Origin: a virus
DNA: 40,728 bases
Direction: 5' to 3' (one strand)
IMG/VR virus record: IMGVR_UViG_3300034957_000010
Coordinates: 1 to 40,728 of that record
The notes under the pieces are model-generated. The model did not search any database and was not told where the DNA came from. It was given only the letters and a program-made list of their open reading frames with translations. Every line of letters begins with the position of its first letter. Positions within the stretch are counted from its first letter, which is position 1. This document shows positions 1-7,625 of the stretch, one piece after another. Both the position numbers and the translations under genes were made by a program.

Positions 1-82
1 GGCCTTCCTTGACGTCGTACTGGCTGGCCCAGTCGTTGATCGTGGCGTCGTAGTCGGGGCTGCTGGGGTCGGTGCTGGCCAT
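1..82 (-). CDS. Truncated gene at left edge, function unknown
   Basis: The N-terminus of a minus-strand gene that runs off the left edge. ATG at 80-82 is preceded on its own strand by a strong AGGAGG Shine-Dalgarno site at normal spacing, which fixes the start. The 27 visible residues are hydrophilic and acidic (they begin MASTDPSSPDYD). They match no family I recognise. It is the next gene after the membrane protein at 227-667, separated from it by a hairpin. Confidence 0.75.
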   Translation of the reverse strand, partial: MASTDPSSPDYDATINDWASQYDVKEG

Positions 83-164
83 AGCTCCTCCTGAGCGGTG
101 CGGCTTAACTTGTCTGGCTCAACCCTACACGCAGCCGCCTCAGCGTGCAAGTCTCCAGACAGGA

Positions 165-204
165 AGCTGGCCGGACCTCCGGGGGGAAGTAGGTCCGGCC
201 AGCT
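165..204 (-). terminator. Hairpin terminator after the membrane protein gene
   Basis: A perfect 14-bp inverted repeat (AGCTGGCCGGACCT and its complement) with a 12-nt loop lies between the stop of the gene at 227-667 and the start of the truncated gene at 82. There is no U tract, which is common for actinobacterial and actinophage terminators. Called a terminator from stem strength and position. Confidence 0.65.
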
Positions 205-226
205 CGGGGGAGGGGCGGGGCAAGGT

Positions 227-667
227 CTACGCGGCGGTCAGCTCCAGCGGCGCGCTCAGGTACTGCTCGATCATCGCGTCCAGGGTCGTGCGGAAGTCCT
301 CCACGGCGGCGTCCACGGCCGCCTGGAAGGCCGCCTTGGCGTCGGCCGGGACCTCGTCCTCGGGCAGGGGCTGCACGCGCCGGATCTCCTGGGTGAAGCC
401 GACCAGCTCGTCCGCCTGGCGCTCTTCGATGACGGTTTCCAGCCGCATCGTACGGGCCTCGGCCACCTGGTCGGCGAAGTCGCGGACGCGCTCCTCTTCC
501 GAGCCGTGCTCGATGACGTGACGGCCGTGGTGGAACAGGGCCGGTATGCCGAGGCCGAGCCGGTTGCGGCCGATAGGTCCGGCCAGGCTGAATGCGTACA
601 TCCAGAGCCCGGCGGCGAAGACGAAGGGCAGGGCGGCCAGGACTGCTGCGAAGCGCTGGGCTGTCAT
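227..667 (-). CDS. Small membrane-anchored protein, unknown function
   Basis: 146 residues. The start at 667 is chosen because an AGGAGGT site lies just upstream; the longer open frame upstream of it is not convincing. Residues about 6-30 (FAAVLAALPFVFAAGLW and following) form one hydrophobic segment, a membrane anchor or uncleaved signal. The rest is charged and helical, rich in Glu, Arg and Ala, and probably cytoplasmic or coiled-coil. No catalytic motif is visible. It follows the two ParB-like genes on the same strand with a 67-bp gap and is followed by a strong hairpin, so it is likely the last gene of that unit. Confidence 0.75.
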   Translation of the reverse strand: MTAQRFAAVLAALPFVFAAGLWMYAFSLAGPIGRNRLGLGIPALFHHGRHVIEHGSEEERVRDFADQVAEARTMRLETVIEERQADELVGFTQEIRRVQPLPEDEVPADAKAAFQAAVDAAVEDFRTTLDAMIEQYLSAPLELTAA

Positions 668-734
668 GTTTGCGACTACCTCCTGTCGGCACGGTACGGC
701 CGGTAGTCCAAGATCACCACCGGCCGTCGCCGTT

Positions 735-1601
735 CTACGCTGAAGCGTCCCAGTTGGGGAGCTTCTTGGTGGTACGTCCGAAGTTGTAGATGTTCGTGAC
801 CGTGGTGGCAACGGCATCCGGGATGGTGATCGAGCCGACCGAGGCCAGGGTCCGTGACCGGCCGACCATGCTGTCCGGGTCGGTCTGCTCGCCCCGGCGC
901 AGGCGCTCGATCATCTGGGTCATGTTGACCGCGTCGCCGTAGCGGAACAGGAAGACAGACAGGCCCCGGATCAGGAAGTTGTTCACGCCCTTGCTCACGT
1001 TGCCCCAGGACTGGCTGGCCAGGACCAACGTCCGCTCGGTCGAGACCGGGTCTCTGTCGTACGCCTCGATGACCGCCTGGATTGCGGTGAGCCCGTTCTT
1101 CACGCCGGACATCACCTTGTAGCCGTGGCTCTCGATCATCTCGTTGATGGCGAGCGCCTTGGGGTCCTTCTCGATGCACGCGACGTGGAACAGGTCGAGG
1201 CGGGTCAGCTTCTTGGTGTTGTTGAGGATGCGGAAGATCCGCGCCTCCTCCTCGATCTCCAGGCCCCGGTAGACGATCGTCTCGACGCCGTCACCGCCGC
1301 GCCCGAGCAACTGGAGCGCGCCGAAACGGGTCTGGCCGTCCAGGACGATGACCGAGCCGTCCGACCGCCGCGACACGGTGGCAGGCTGGAAGGCCAGGTC
1401 GTCCCACTCCTCGGCCAGCTTCTTGATGCGCCTCGGGTCACGATCGCGCTGGACCCGGGGGTCGATCGAGCAGGAGTCGGGCGTGACCATCTCGATCGAC
1501 TTCTTGATCCCACGCCGGACAGCGGCCAGGGTGGCCGGGGCCATCACGCCCTTGCGGCCTGGCGGGGGCTTCGGGATGGCCATCACGTGCGTCGGGCTCA
1601 T
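735..1601 (-). CDS. ParB-like nuclease-fold protein
   Basis: 288 residues. The N-terminal half has the ParB/sulfiredoxin-like fold pattern: IDPRVQRDRD, then a central VLDGQTRFGALQLLG, where the ParB family usually has an aGerRw-type motif. The rest resembles the DUF6551-type ParB-like proteins of actinobacteria and their phages. Such proteins may bind DNA or act as nucleases; which applies here cannot be read from sequence. ATG at 1601 overlaps the upstream gene stop by 4 bp (ATGA) and has a GGGAGG site 7 nt upstream, so the two ParB-like genes are translationally coupled. No centromere-like parS cluster was seen nearby. Confidence 0.8.
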   Translation of the reverse strand: MSPTHVMAIPKPPPGRKGVMAPATLAAVRRGIKKSIEMVTPDSCSIDPRVQRDRDPRRIKKLAEEWDDLAFQPATVSRRSDGSVIVLDGQTRFGALQLLGRGGDGVETIVYRGLEIEEEARIFRILNNTKKLTRLDLFHVACIEKDPKALAINEMIESHGYKVMSGVKNGLTAIQAVIEAYDRDPVSTERTLVLASQSWGNVSKGVNNFLIRGLSVFLFRYGDAVNMTQMIERLRRGEQTDPDSMVGRSRTLASVGSITIPDAVATTVTNIYNFGRTTKKLPNWDASA

Positions 1602-2464
1602 GACCGGACCTCCCGCAGGCTACGGATGACCCGCTCCAGCGCTGTGCGGCCCTTGCCGAGCGCCTCGATCGCGTCGCCGGTCTCCTTGGTGGTCAGCTCC
1701 CCGGACGCCTCTCCGAAGTTGCCCAGGGCGTCCACCAGGCCCGCGCACACCTCGGCCGCCCGCTGGAGCTTCTTGCGCTGCTCGGCGACGTTCGGGCCGG
1801 GCGTCTCCAGCTTGATCTGGGCCTTGCGGATGCGCTGGAAGCTGGCGCTGGGGCTGGCGTCGCCGCGCGCCACGGCGTTCCACTCGTCCAGGACGAGCTT
1901 GGCAATCTCGGGCGGGTTGTTGCGATCCATGACGCGCTTGATCGAGCGCGCCTCGCCGATGCGTGAGGCGGGGATGGCGAAGTACTCGCCCAGGACGTCG
2001 TCCAGGTGGTCGTCCCGGCTGACACTGAGGTAGCGCTTCAGCGTCTCGGTCAGGAAGACCACGTCGGTGACGGCGATCTCCTTGGCCGGGTGACTCGGGT
2101 TCTCCCGCGTCTTGTCCATGATGAGCCAGGCCAGGTAGTCGGCCCAGACCTCGCAGACCACGACGAAGGTCGGCTGGTCCATGATCCGGGTCATCGCCCG
2201 CCAGCGCCGCTCGCCGCCGATGACGACATACTTGCCGCTGGCATGGTCGCGGACCACGGCCGGAACCAGCAGCTCACCGTCGGTACCCTTCAGGTACTCG
2301 ACCAGCGGGTTGAGGTCGCCGACGCGGCCCCGGTGCGGGACCAGTGAGACCAGCTCGGGGTTGATCTTCAGCTTGGACCGGTTGACTCGGGCGCGTAGCT
2401 GAGACGGTGAGAGGCTTCCCAGTCGATCCACTGATAGCCACTGTCGCTCGTCAATATCCACCAT
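1598..2464 (-). CDS. ParB-like protein (second of a tandem pair)
   Basis: 288 residues with a clear ParB N-terminal signature: a segment LVPAVVRDHASGKYVVIGG followed by ERRWRAM, matching the GERRW motif of ParB/Srx proteins. A helical region follows with a possible HTH (IPASRIGEARSIKRVM) and a C-terminal helical domain. In partition ParB proteins this region binds CTP and loads on parS; phage homologues are also proposed to be nucleases or regulators. The start at 2464 lacks a visible Shine-Dalgarno site and overlaps the HNH gene by 97 bp. A GTG at 2431 is an alternative but also lacks one, so the start is uncertain. Confidence 0.78.
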   Translation of the reverse strand: MVDIDERQWLSVDRLGSLSPSQLRARVNRSKLKINPELVSLVPHRGRVGDLNPLVEYLKGTDGELLVPAVVRDHASGKYVVIGGERRWRAMTRIMDQPTFVVVCEVWADYLAWLIMDKTRENPSHPAKEIAVTDVVFLTETLKRYLSVSRDDHLDDVLGEYFAIPASRIGEARSIKRVMDRNNPPEIAKLVLDEWNAVARGDASPSASFQRIRKAQIKLETPGPNVAEQRKKLQRAAEVCAGLVDALGNFGEASGELTTKETGDAIEALGKGRTALERVIRSLREVRS

Positions 2465-2772
2465 GCGTAACCGTTGACCGTGTGGATCAGGCAGGGCACG
2501 ACGAGTGGGTCACTCACCCAACCGGGAATCCTCCAGCCGAGTTGCTCTGTCAGGTCCCAGGTCTCGTGATGCTCGGTCTCGTCATGACATCCTCGGCATA
2601 GCGCCAGTCCGTTCTGGACGCTGTTAAGGGTCTCGGCGCGTTCGCCCGAGGTGCCTCCAGCGCCGCGAGCCTGGCGGTGATGAGCGTCGAGAGGTAGGCC
2701 GAAACGACCGCACCCTTCGCATTTGCCCCACGACCGGGCCTTGACGGCTGCACGCCACGCCTCAAGATCCAA
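2368..2772 (-). CDS. HNH endonuclease
   Basis: 134 residues. I chose a TTG start at 2772 because GGAAGGAGG lies 10 nt upstream; a GTG at 2850 is in frame but has no ribosome site and overlaps a likely promoter. From this start the zinc-binding and active-site pattern is C18-x2-C21, DAHH at 29-32, a downstream Asn, then C59-x2-CH at 62-63 followed by Glu. This is a complete HNH nuclease core. Phage HNH proteins act in DNA packaging with terminase or as homing nucleases; the terminase is not in view here. The last 97 bp overlap the ParB-like gene in another frame, which is unusual. Confidence 0.85.
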   Translation of the reverse strand: MDLEAWRAAVKARSWGKCEGCGRFGLPLDAHHRQARGAGGTSGERAETLNSVQNGLALCRGCHDETEHHETWDLTEQLGWRIPGWVSDPLVVPCLIHTVNGYAWWILTSDSGYQWIDWEASHRLSYAPESTGPS

Positions 2773-2816
2773 GAACGGCCGTCCTCCTTCCGATGTGTGC
2801 GGACTGGCCGGGGCGG

Positions 2817-2846
2817 TTGCCCTGGCCACGATCACCACTGTACGAT
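2817..2846 (+). promoter_or_regulatory. Candidate promoter for the plus-strand replication operon
   Basis: TTGCCC at 2817-2822 and TACGAT at 2841-2846 are spaced by 18 bp, about 40 bp before the gene at 2888. On the minus strand the same bases read TATCGT, a possible -10 for the HNH gene, so overlapping divergent promoters are plausible. It lacks the dyads of the main promoter family. Confidence 0.4.
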
Positions 2847-2887
2847 ACACCCAGACATGCTAGGCCGCAAACTACCAGGAGGGGAGC

Positions 2888-3295
2888 ATGGCCGCGACCA
2901 GCGAGAACACCATCGAAGACACCCGCATCGACGCCACCCGCAAGCTTGACGACATCCCACGGGCCGACCTGCGTGCCATGTGGGCCGTGATCAAGGAGCG
3001 GCTGAACATCGAGGCCGGGCCGCACGACCAGGACCCGCTCATCGACCTGAAGGACATCGCCGACCTGGCCGGGCTCGCGCCGGGCACGCCGGGCCAGCAG
3101 CGCCAGCGCTCGGCGCGCGGCGAGGGTCGGGTCAAGTTTCCGGACGTGGCGCCGGGCATCGGGGAGCGGTGGCCCGAGAAGCCGCTCTGGCGGGCCTGCA
3201 CCCAGGTCATCCCGTACCTGGAGGCCACCGGCAACTGGCCGCCCGGCAAGGGCGCCCGCGAGGTCACCCGGGGGCCGCGCCGCCAGGCCGCGTAG
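2888..3295 (+). CDS. Winged-helix (excisionase-like) DNA-binding protein
   Basis: 135 residues, ATG with AGGAGGGGAGC just upstream. After a charged N-terminus of about 45 residues, the pattern LKDIADLAGLAPGTPGQQ, then a loop with RGEGRVKFPDVAP, then LWRACTQVIPYLEATGNWP fits an AlpA/Xis/MerR-type winged helix (helix-turn-helix, wing with FP, then a helix with W). Such proteins regulate transcription or direct recombination. As first gene of the rightward operon, next to a divergent promoter, it is a candidate early regulator. The target site is unknown. Confidence 0.6.
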   Translation: MAATSENTIEDTRIDATRKLDDIPRADLRAMWAVIKERLNIEAGPHDQDPLIDLKDIADLAGLAPGTPGQQRQRSARGEGRVKFPDVAPGIGERWPEKPLWRACTQVIPYLEATGNWPPGKGAREVTRGPRRQAA

Positions 3296-3312
3296 GCTGG
3301 CCGCAAATGGAT

Positions 3313-3343
3313 CGAGACCCCACCCGCCACAGGTGAGGTCTCG
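3313..3343 (+). terminator. Hairpin between the first two replication genes
   Basis: CGAGACC and GGTCTCG pair as a 7-bp stem. After one mismatch an inner CACC/GGTG pair adds 4 bp, with a 7-nt loop. It may be a partial terminator or a processing site; no U tract follows and no clear promoter was seen before the gene at 3417, so some read-through is expected. Confidence 0.4.
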
Positions 3344-3416
3344 CGCGATCCGTCGTATCCGGTAGCTCCCACCGTAACAGGTGCGGGCTGCCCTCGCCTC
3401 TGGAGGGCCACACGCC

Positions 3417-4346
3417 TTGAGCGGTTACGTCATGATCCCCGGCTGGCTCCTGGAGCGAAAGCCGGACGCGAATGATCTTCTTGTCTATGCCACGCTCGCC
3501 AGCTTCGGTCGCTTCGACACCCTCGCCGGTGTCTACGAGGAGTGCCGCCCCGCGCTCTCTACGATCGCCGAGCAGGCGGGCGTCTCCGTCTCCAGCGTCA
3601 AGCGCGGCATTGGCAACCTCCTGCGCCTCGGTGCGGTCGAGCGCCAGCAGCGCTGGGCCGACGACGGGAAGACCCAGCTCCCCAGCGTGTACCGGGTGAT
3701 CTTCGGCTCGATCGTAGGGCCACAAGAACAGGGGGGGTTCACGGGCGAACCCCGGGGGGAGTCCACCGGTGAACAGGGAGGGGGTCCACCGGTGAGCCAG
3801 AACCCAGAACCACCTACCCAGAACCAAGACACCAAGAAGCCCTCGGCTTCGCCTCGGGGCACTCGGCTCCCCGACGACTGGACGCCAAGCGATGAGCTGA
3901 TGCGCTGGGTGCTCGGACTCGTGCCCGGCGGCCGGTGGAGCGAGCCGTCCCGGGCCTTCGTCCGGCGCGAGCACGAGAAATTCACCGATCACTGGCGAGC
4001 CAACGGCAAGGCGTTCAAGGACTGGGATGCGACCTGGCGCAACTGGATGCGCCGCGCGTTTGAACGCTTCGACGCCACCCGGCCGGTCTCCGGGCCGCCG
4101 CAGACGTTCCGGGAGCGCGACGAGGCCAACGCTCGGATCAAGGCCACGAAGAAGGACATGATCGTCGAGCTTTCGCAGCAGCTCATCGACGCCGGGATGG
4201 CGCCGATGCAGGCGTGGAACCAGGCCACGGCCGAAGTCGAGGCCCGCGCCGCTGGCCAGTTGTCCGTGGAAACAAATGCGGCTGTGCCGTACATTGATGG
4301 TGACGTTGCACGTTCAACGACCCACGAGGAGGTGACTGGATCATGA
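3417..4346 (+). CDS. Replisome organiser-like protein with N-terminal winged helix
   Basis: 309 residues from a TTG at 3417, chosen because GGAGG lies 10 nt upstream; a GTG at 3381 is in frame but lacks this. Residues about 5-95 form a winged helix typical of phage replication initiators (STIAEQAGVSVSSVKRGIGN is the HTH, followed by a wing). A Pro/Gly/Gln-rich linker follows. The C-terminal part holds FTDHWRANGKAFKDWDATW and RNWMRRAF, a signature of phage replisome organiser and DnaD/DnaT-like proteins. Likely role: binding the phage origin and recruiting the helicase loader encoded by the next gene, which overlaps it by 4 bp. Confidence 0.75.
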   Translation: MSGYVMIPGWLLERKPDANDLLVYATLASFGRFDTLAGVYEECRPALSTIAEQAGVSVSSVKRGIGNLLRLGAVERQQRWADDGKTQLPSVYRVIFGSIVGPQEQGGFTGEPRGESTGEQGGGPPVSQNPEPPTQNQDTKKPSASPRGTRLPDDWTPSDELMRWVLGLVPGGRWSEPSRAFVRREHEKFTDHWRANGKAFKDWDATWRNWMRRAFERFDATRPVSGPPQTFRERDEANARIKATKKDMIVELSQQLIDAGMAPMQAWNQATAEVEARAAGQLSVETNAAVPYIDGDVARSTTHEEVTGS

Positions 4347-4744
4347 AGCTGAACGAGGTGACCGCGCTACTGGAGTTGATCCAGTCCATCGACCGGAAGC
4401 CGTTCCCCGCCAACGCCGCGCCCGCCTGGCTCCCGATCCTGCACGGGATCGAGTACCGCGATGCTGAGCAGGCCGTCAACGACCACTACCGCAGCTACAA
4501 CGCCCGCGACGGCAAGGGCGACCTGCGGCCGATCCTGCCCGTGGACATCCGCACCCGCGCCAGCGCACTGAAGGAGCACCGGCAGCGGGCCGAGGCCCGC
4601 CACGCGCTGCCCGGCCCGAAGCCGCGTGTCGGCTCGGTGGGCCGCCCGCCCGAGGTGGAAGCCGAGCTGGCGCGCGCCCGCGAGCTGGCCCGGCAGGCGG
4701 CTGAGCGTCACGCGGCCTCCGAGCGCGTGAGCGTCGCCGCGTGA
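4343..4744 (+). CDS. Candidate helicase loader or replication accessory protein
   Basis: 133 residues, starting inside the stop of the replisome-organiser gene (ATGA). The N-terminal part (MKLNEVTALLELIQSIDRK, then WLPILHGIEYRDAEQAVNDH) resembles the short all-helical proteins that follow initiator genes in actinophages and are thought to load the replicative helicase. The C-terminus is a charged helix rich in Ala, Glu and Arg. Assignment rests mainly on gene order and this weak pattern. No ATPase motif is present, so it is not a DnaC-type AAA loader. Confidence 0.5.
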   Translation: MKLNEVTALLELIQSIDRKPFPANAAPAWLPILHGIEYRDAEQAVNDHYRSYNARDGKGDLRPILPVDIRTRASALKEHRQRAEARHALPGPKPRVGSVGRPPEVEAELARARELARQAAERHAASERVSVAA

Positions 4745-4890
4745 GCCTGCGCAGCGCCGGGCTGAAGTGCCTGTCGCTGGTGTGCGTGGCCGGGGCCGTC
4801 TACCTCGCTGTGGTCGGCCTCGGCTTCTGGGCTTTCCTGCTGGCCGCCACCGGCATCTGCGTCTACCTGGCCTCGCTGATGGCGCCCTGA
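4741..4890 (+). CDS. Tiny two-helix membrane protein
   Basis: 49 residues, GTG start overlapping the previous stop (GTGA). Two hydrophobic stretches (CLSLVCVAGAVYLAVVGLG, then FWAFLLAATGICVYLASLM) are separated by almost no loop, giving one long or two short membrane helices. No family recognised. Translational coupling to replication genes suggests co-expression only. Confidence 0.65.
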   Translation: MSLRSAGLKCLSLVCVAGAVYLAVVGLGFWAFLLAATGICVYLASLMAP

Positions 4891-4891
4891 T

Positions 4892-4931
4892 CTCGGGCGG
4901 TCCGTGGTAGCATGTATGACGGAACCATACA
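4892..4931 (+). promoter_or_regulatory. Promoter-family element before the ERF gene (degenerate -35)
   Basis: TGTATG at 4913-4918 and CATACA at 4926-4931 form the 6-bp dyad with N7 spacing shared by the other elements; the -10 is TATGAC at 4915-4920. The -35 position (about 4892-4897) is poor and lacks TGAC-N6-GTCA. A CGCCC/GGGCG hairpin lies just upstream. The GAGGAG ribosome site of the next gene follows. Confidence 0.6.
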
Positions 4932-4948
4932 GCTACTCAGGAGGAGAC

Positions 4949-6058
4949 ATGTCGAATCTCGACGCCCCGGATGAGCCCAGCGAGGGTCGCCCGATGATCT
5001 ACGCCAAGTTGGCCGCCGTGATGGCCGAGCTACCCGCCGTGGGCAAGAACAGTCGCAACGAGGAGCAGGGCTGGAACTTCCGGGGCATTGACGCCGTGGT
5101 GAACGCCATCAGCCCGGCGCTGCGCAAGCACGGCGTGATCGTGGTCCCCGAGATGCGCTCGGTGGCCTACCGGGACGCCATGACCACCGGCCGCACCCCT
5201 CGCCCGACCCGCGAGGTCACTGTGGAGGTGGCCTACACCTTCTACGCCGAGGACGGCAGCAGCGTCACGGCCGTCGTGCCGGGCGAGAGCCTGGACCAGT
5301 CCGACAAGGGTTCGGCCAAGGCCATGTCCGTCGCGTTCCGGATCGCCCTGCTTCAGGTGTTCGCTCTGCCGACGTCCGAGCCGGACCCCGACGCCAGCTA
5401 CCACACCCGCGACGGTGGGCAGAGCATGACGCCGACCGTGGCCCACATCGCCGAGCAGACGCTGATCAACGCCATCGAACCCGCCGAGTTCAACACGGCG
5501 TGGGCACTGATCCGCGAGCACTCGGCCGCCGACCGCGCGGTGCCTGGCCAGGAGGGCAGCAGCTCGCTCACCTGGTACGAGCTGATGACCCGCGAGCTGA
5601 CCGCCCGCGTCGCCGCGATCGAGACGTTCGCCGAGGGCCGCGAGTTTAAGGCGCTGATCGAAGAGCTGGGCTTCCACTCGATGCAGGCCGGTCTTGAGCA
5701 GCGCGCCAACTTCCTGATCAAGCGCCGCCGTGACGCCTTCGACCAGACCATGAAGACGATCCTGGAGGCCGAGACCAGCACGGGCCTGGAGACCGCCACC
5801 CGCGACGCAGCCGCCCTGCTCGAAGGCGGCGTGCTGTCCGAAGCCCAGGGCCAGGAGCTGCACAAGGTGGCCCACGAGCGCGGCCAGAAATTGCGCCGCG
5901 AACTGAACCAGCTCGCCGAGCCGTCCGGCACCGACGACGTGAAGGACTACGCGCATGGCGGTAGCCCGCGCGAGGCCGAGGAGGAGCGACGGGCCGCCGA
6001 GGACTACGCCCGCATGAAGGACGCCGAGAACCGTGCCGCCGATGGGGGCGGCGGCTGA
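4949..6058 (+). CDS. ERF-family single-strand DNA annealing recombinase
   Basis: 369 residues. ATG at 4949 is preceded by AGGAGGAGAC; an earlier in-frame start at 4904 would lie inside the promoter. Residues about 16-165 carry the ERF pattern: YAKLAAVMAELPAVGKN, then GWNFRGIDAVVNAISPAL, then LDQSDKGSAKAMSVAFRIAL and LQVFALPT. The C-terminal 200 residues are helical and charged and end in a Gly-rich tail. ERF proteins anneal complementary single strands in phage recombination, as Red beta does. No partner exonuclease was recognised in the window. It has its own promoter-family element. Confidence 0.85.
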   Translation: MSNLDAPDEPSEGRPMIYAKLAAVMAELPAVGKNSRNEEQGWNFRGIDAVVNAISPALRKHGVIVVPEMRSVAYRDAMTTGRTPRPTREVTVEVAYTFYAEDGSSVTAVVPGESLDQSDKGSAKAMSVAFRIALLQVFALPTSEPDPDASYHTRDGGQSMTPTVAHIAEQTLINAIEPAEFNTAWALIREHSAADRAVPGQEGSSSLTWYELMTRELTARVAAIETFAEGREFKALIEELGFHSMQAGLEQRANFLIKRRRDAFDQTMKTILEAETSTGLETATRDAAALLEGGVLSEAQGQELHKVAHERGQKLRRELNQLAEPSGTDDVKDYAHGGSPREAEEERRAAEDYARMKDAENRAADGGGG

Positions 6059-6408
6059 TGCGACCGGCTGACCTGCACCCCGACGCCCCGTATGGGCTCA
6101 ACGCGCCGATCCTCGTCATCGACGTCGGCGAGGACTGGGAGCGCACCAGCCTGGCAGGGCTGCGGATGCCGCCCACGGACTGGCGCTTCCACGTCGTGAC
6201 GCCCTCGGGGATGCGGATGACGTTCCCGCCCGAGACGACGGCCGCCATGATCGCCGTAGAGCTTCAGAACAGGGGCTATCGGCCGACGCCCATCGAAGTG
6301 ACGTTCGAGGAGCCGAGCGCGACAGGGCGCCCGGCTGCGCCGCGCAAGACCACGACCATCGACGGTGTAGTGGTGGACAGGAGGGAGCAACATGCGATCG
6401 AGGGCTGA
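6058..6408 (+). CDS. Hypothetical protein
   Basis: 116 residues; start overlaps the ERF stop by one base (TGATG). A compact alpha/beta-looking segment (NAPILVIDVGEDWERTSLAG, later WRFHVVTPSGMRMTFP) suggests a small folded domain, followed by a polar tail. No family recognised. Coupling to the ERF gene suggests a role in recombination or replication. Confidence 0.65.
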   Translation: MRPADLHPDAPYGLNAPILVIDVGEDWERTSLAGLRMPPTDWRFHVVTPSGMRMTFPPETTAAMIAVELQNRGYRPTPIEVTFEEPSATGRPAAPRKTTTIDGVVVDRREQHAIEG

Positions 6409-6871
6409 GCGGGCTCGGCTGGTGGCCCTGCACAAGGCCGCCGCCGCCGCGCTGGAGGCGAGCCTGAAGGACGAGGCCGAGAAGGACTGGATCGACCACG
6501 AGACGGCCATCACGTGGCGCTGGGGCGAGGACCGCCTCTCGACCAACCACAACTCCCAGGGCTGGAAGGTGTCCGACTCCGAGGCGCTCCTGGACTTCCT
6601 GGAGCAGCGCACGAGCGCCGTGCAAAAGACCGTGGTGCGCTCACTGCCCGACGGCTTCCTGGATAGCTGGATGCAGGATCTGGCGATGGACAGCGAGGGG
6701 CGCCCACGGGCCACGTTCTCGATGGAGGGCAACCCGGTCGTTCCCGGCGTGGTGTGGGAGGAGGGCGGCGGGCTGAAGTCGATCTCGCTGGTGATCAGCG
6801 ACGGGGGCAAGCGCGCCGCGCGGCAGGCGGTTCAGGCGTACGTCGAGGGTGACGCACCTTTCCCCGGCTGA
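6392..6871 (+). CDS. Hypothetical protein
   Basis: 159 residues; ATG behind GGAGGGAGCAAC, overlapping the upstream gene by 17 bp. The N-terminus is a basic helix (RSRAERARLVALHKAAAAA). A mixed alpha/beta region follows, with LSLVISDGG-like beta strands near the C-terminus. No motif assigns a function. It is the last gene before the promoter-family element at 6883. Confidence 0.65.
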   Translation: MRSRAERARLVALHKAAAAALEASLKDEAEKDWIDHETAITWRWGEDRLSTNHNSQGWKVSDSEALLDFLEQRTSAVQKTVVRSLPDGFLDSWMQDLAMDSEGRPRATFSMEGNPVVPGVVWEEGGGLKSISLVISDGGKRAARQAVQAYVEGDAPFPG

Positions 6872-6882
6872 CCTGGGCATGC

Positions 6883-6931
6883 AGGGCGGGTTGACGTCTC
6901 GGTCACCCGCCCTGTATGCTTGGCCCATACA
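6883..6931 (+). promoter_or_regulatory. Hairpin-promoter cassette
   Basis: TTGACG at 6891-6896 and TATGCT at 6915-6920, spacer 18 bp. TGAC-gtctcg-GTCA covers the -35. The dyad extends outward (AGGGCGGG at 6883-6890 pairing with CCCGCCCT at 6906-6913) to 12 bp with one bulged T. TGTATG/CATACA (6913-6918, 6926-6931) covers the -10 and start. Sequence and leader are nearly identical to those at 32145 and 32876. Confidence 0.85.
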
Positions 6932-6953
6932 AGTTGAGCCGGGGAGGACAGCA

Positions 6954-7133
6954 ATGACCGAGCAGGAGGTCCGGGACTTCGTGGCCGGGGCCGTGCACCG
7001 GGCCGTGACCGGCGACGGCGAGGGGATGCGTCACGTCGTGGACGAGATCGTGGCCCGCTGGAGCGAGGACGTGGACGAGCACCGCGCCGAGGCATCCGCC
7101 AACGGCGCCTTCATCCAGTCGTTCTACGGATAG
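6954..7133 (+). CDS. Small hypothetical protein
   Basis: 59 residues. ATG at 6954 follows GGGGAGGACAGCA, which also directly follows the promoter; an in-frame earlier start at 6849 is rejected because it overlaps the promoter. The product is acidic and helical (EQEVRDFVAGAVHRAVTG), with no recognised domain. First gene of the unit started by the cassette at 6883. Confidence 0.75.
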   Translation: MTEQEVRDFVAGAVHRAVTGDGEGMRHVVDEIVARWSEDVDEHRAEASANGAFIQSFYG

Positions 7134-7144
7134 GAGGAGCTGCT

Positions 7145-7438
7145 GTGGAGCTGATCATGACGCGAGCCCGGATGATGTGCTGGGCCGCCGAGCACGGCCT
7201 CCGCAAGGACTGGCACGAGCCTGACGAGCAGGGCATCACGGCGCGTATCGAGGGAACGCCGCTGAGCTTCGACAACGCGGGCATGTGGCCCGCCGAGTAC
7301 GGGCGGACCGGAACAGTCGAGCTGCACGTGATCTTCTCGGAGTACTCGGTCGAGAACGGCAAGGCCGTCCGAGGCCGTGACCTGGCGGCCGTCAACCTGG
7401 CCACGCTGTGCGCGTGGGCCTCAGAGCCGAGGTGCTGA
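7145..7438 (+). CDS. Hypothetical protein
   Basis: 97 residues from a GTG 7 nt after AGGAGG (an ATG four codons later is a weaker choice). Contains WAAEHGLRKDWHEPDEQGI and a possible beta region with VELHVIFSEYS. No family recognised. Part of a tightly packed run of small genes. Confidence 0.65.
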   Translation: MELIMTRARMMCWAAEHGLRKDWHEPDEQGITARIEGTPLSFDNAGMWPAEYGRTGTVELHVIFSEYSVENGKAVRGRDLAAVNLATLCAWASEPRC

Positions 7439-7624
7439 GTGCGCTACAAGATCGCCATCCAGGCCGTCACCAAGGACGGCGTGGTGCTGGACACCTGGAT
7501 TCAGCGCGCCGAGTCCGCCGACATGTGGGGCGCGTTCGCCGTAGCGGGAGCGCTCGTGCGAACCGGCGTCGAGCTGTCCGACAAGCGCGAGCTTGTCGTC
7601 ACCGTCGCCGAGGAGGAGGTCTGA
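7439..7624 (+). CDS. Small hypothetical protein
   Basis: 61 residues. GTG start directly abuts the previous stop. The sequence (MRYKIAIQAVTKDGVVLDTW at the start, LVVTVAEEEV at the end) reads as a small mostly beta protein. No recognised family; translation is probably coupled to the upstream gene. Confidence 0.6.
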   Translation: MRYKIAIQAVTKDGVVLDTWIQRAESADMWGAFAVAGALVRTGVELSDKRELVVTVAEEEV

Positions 7625-7625
7625 G

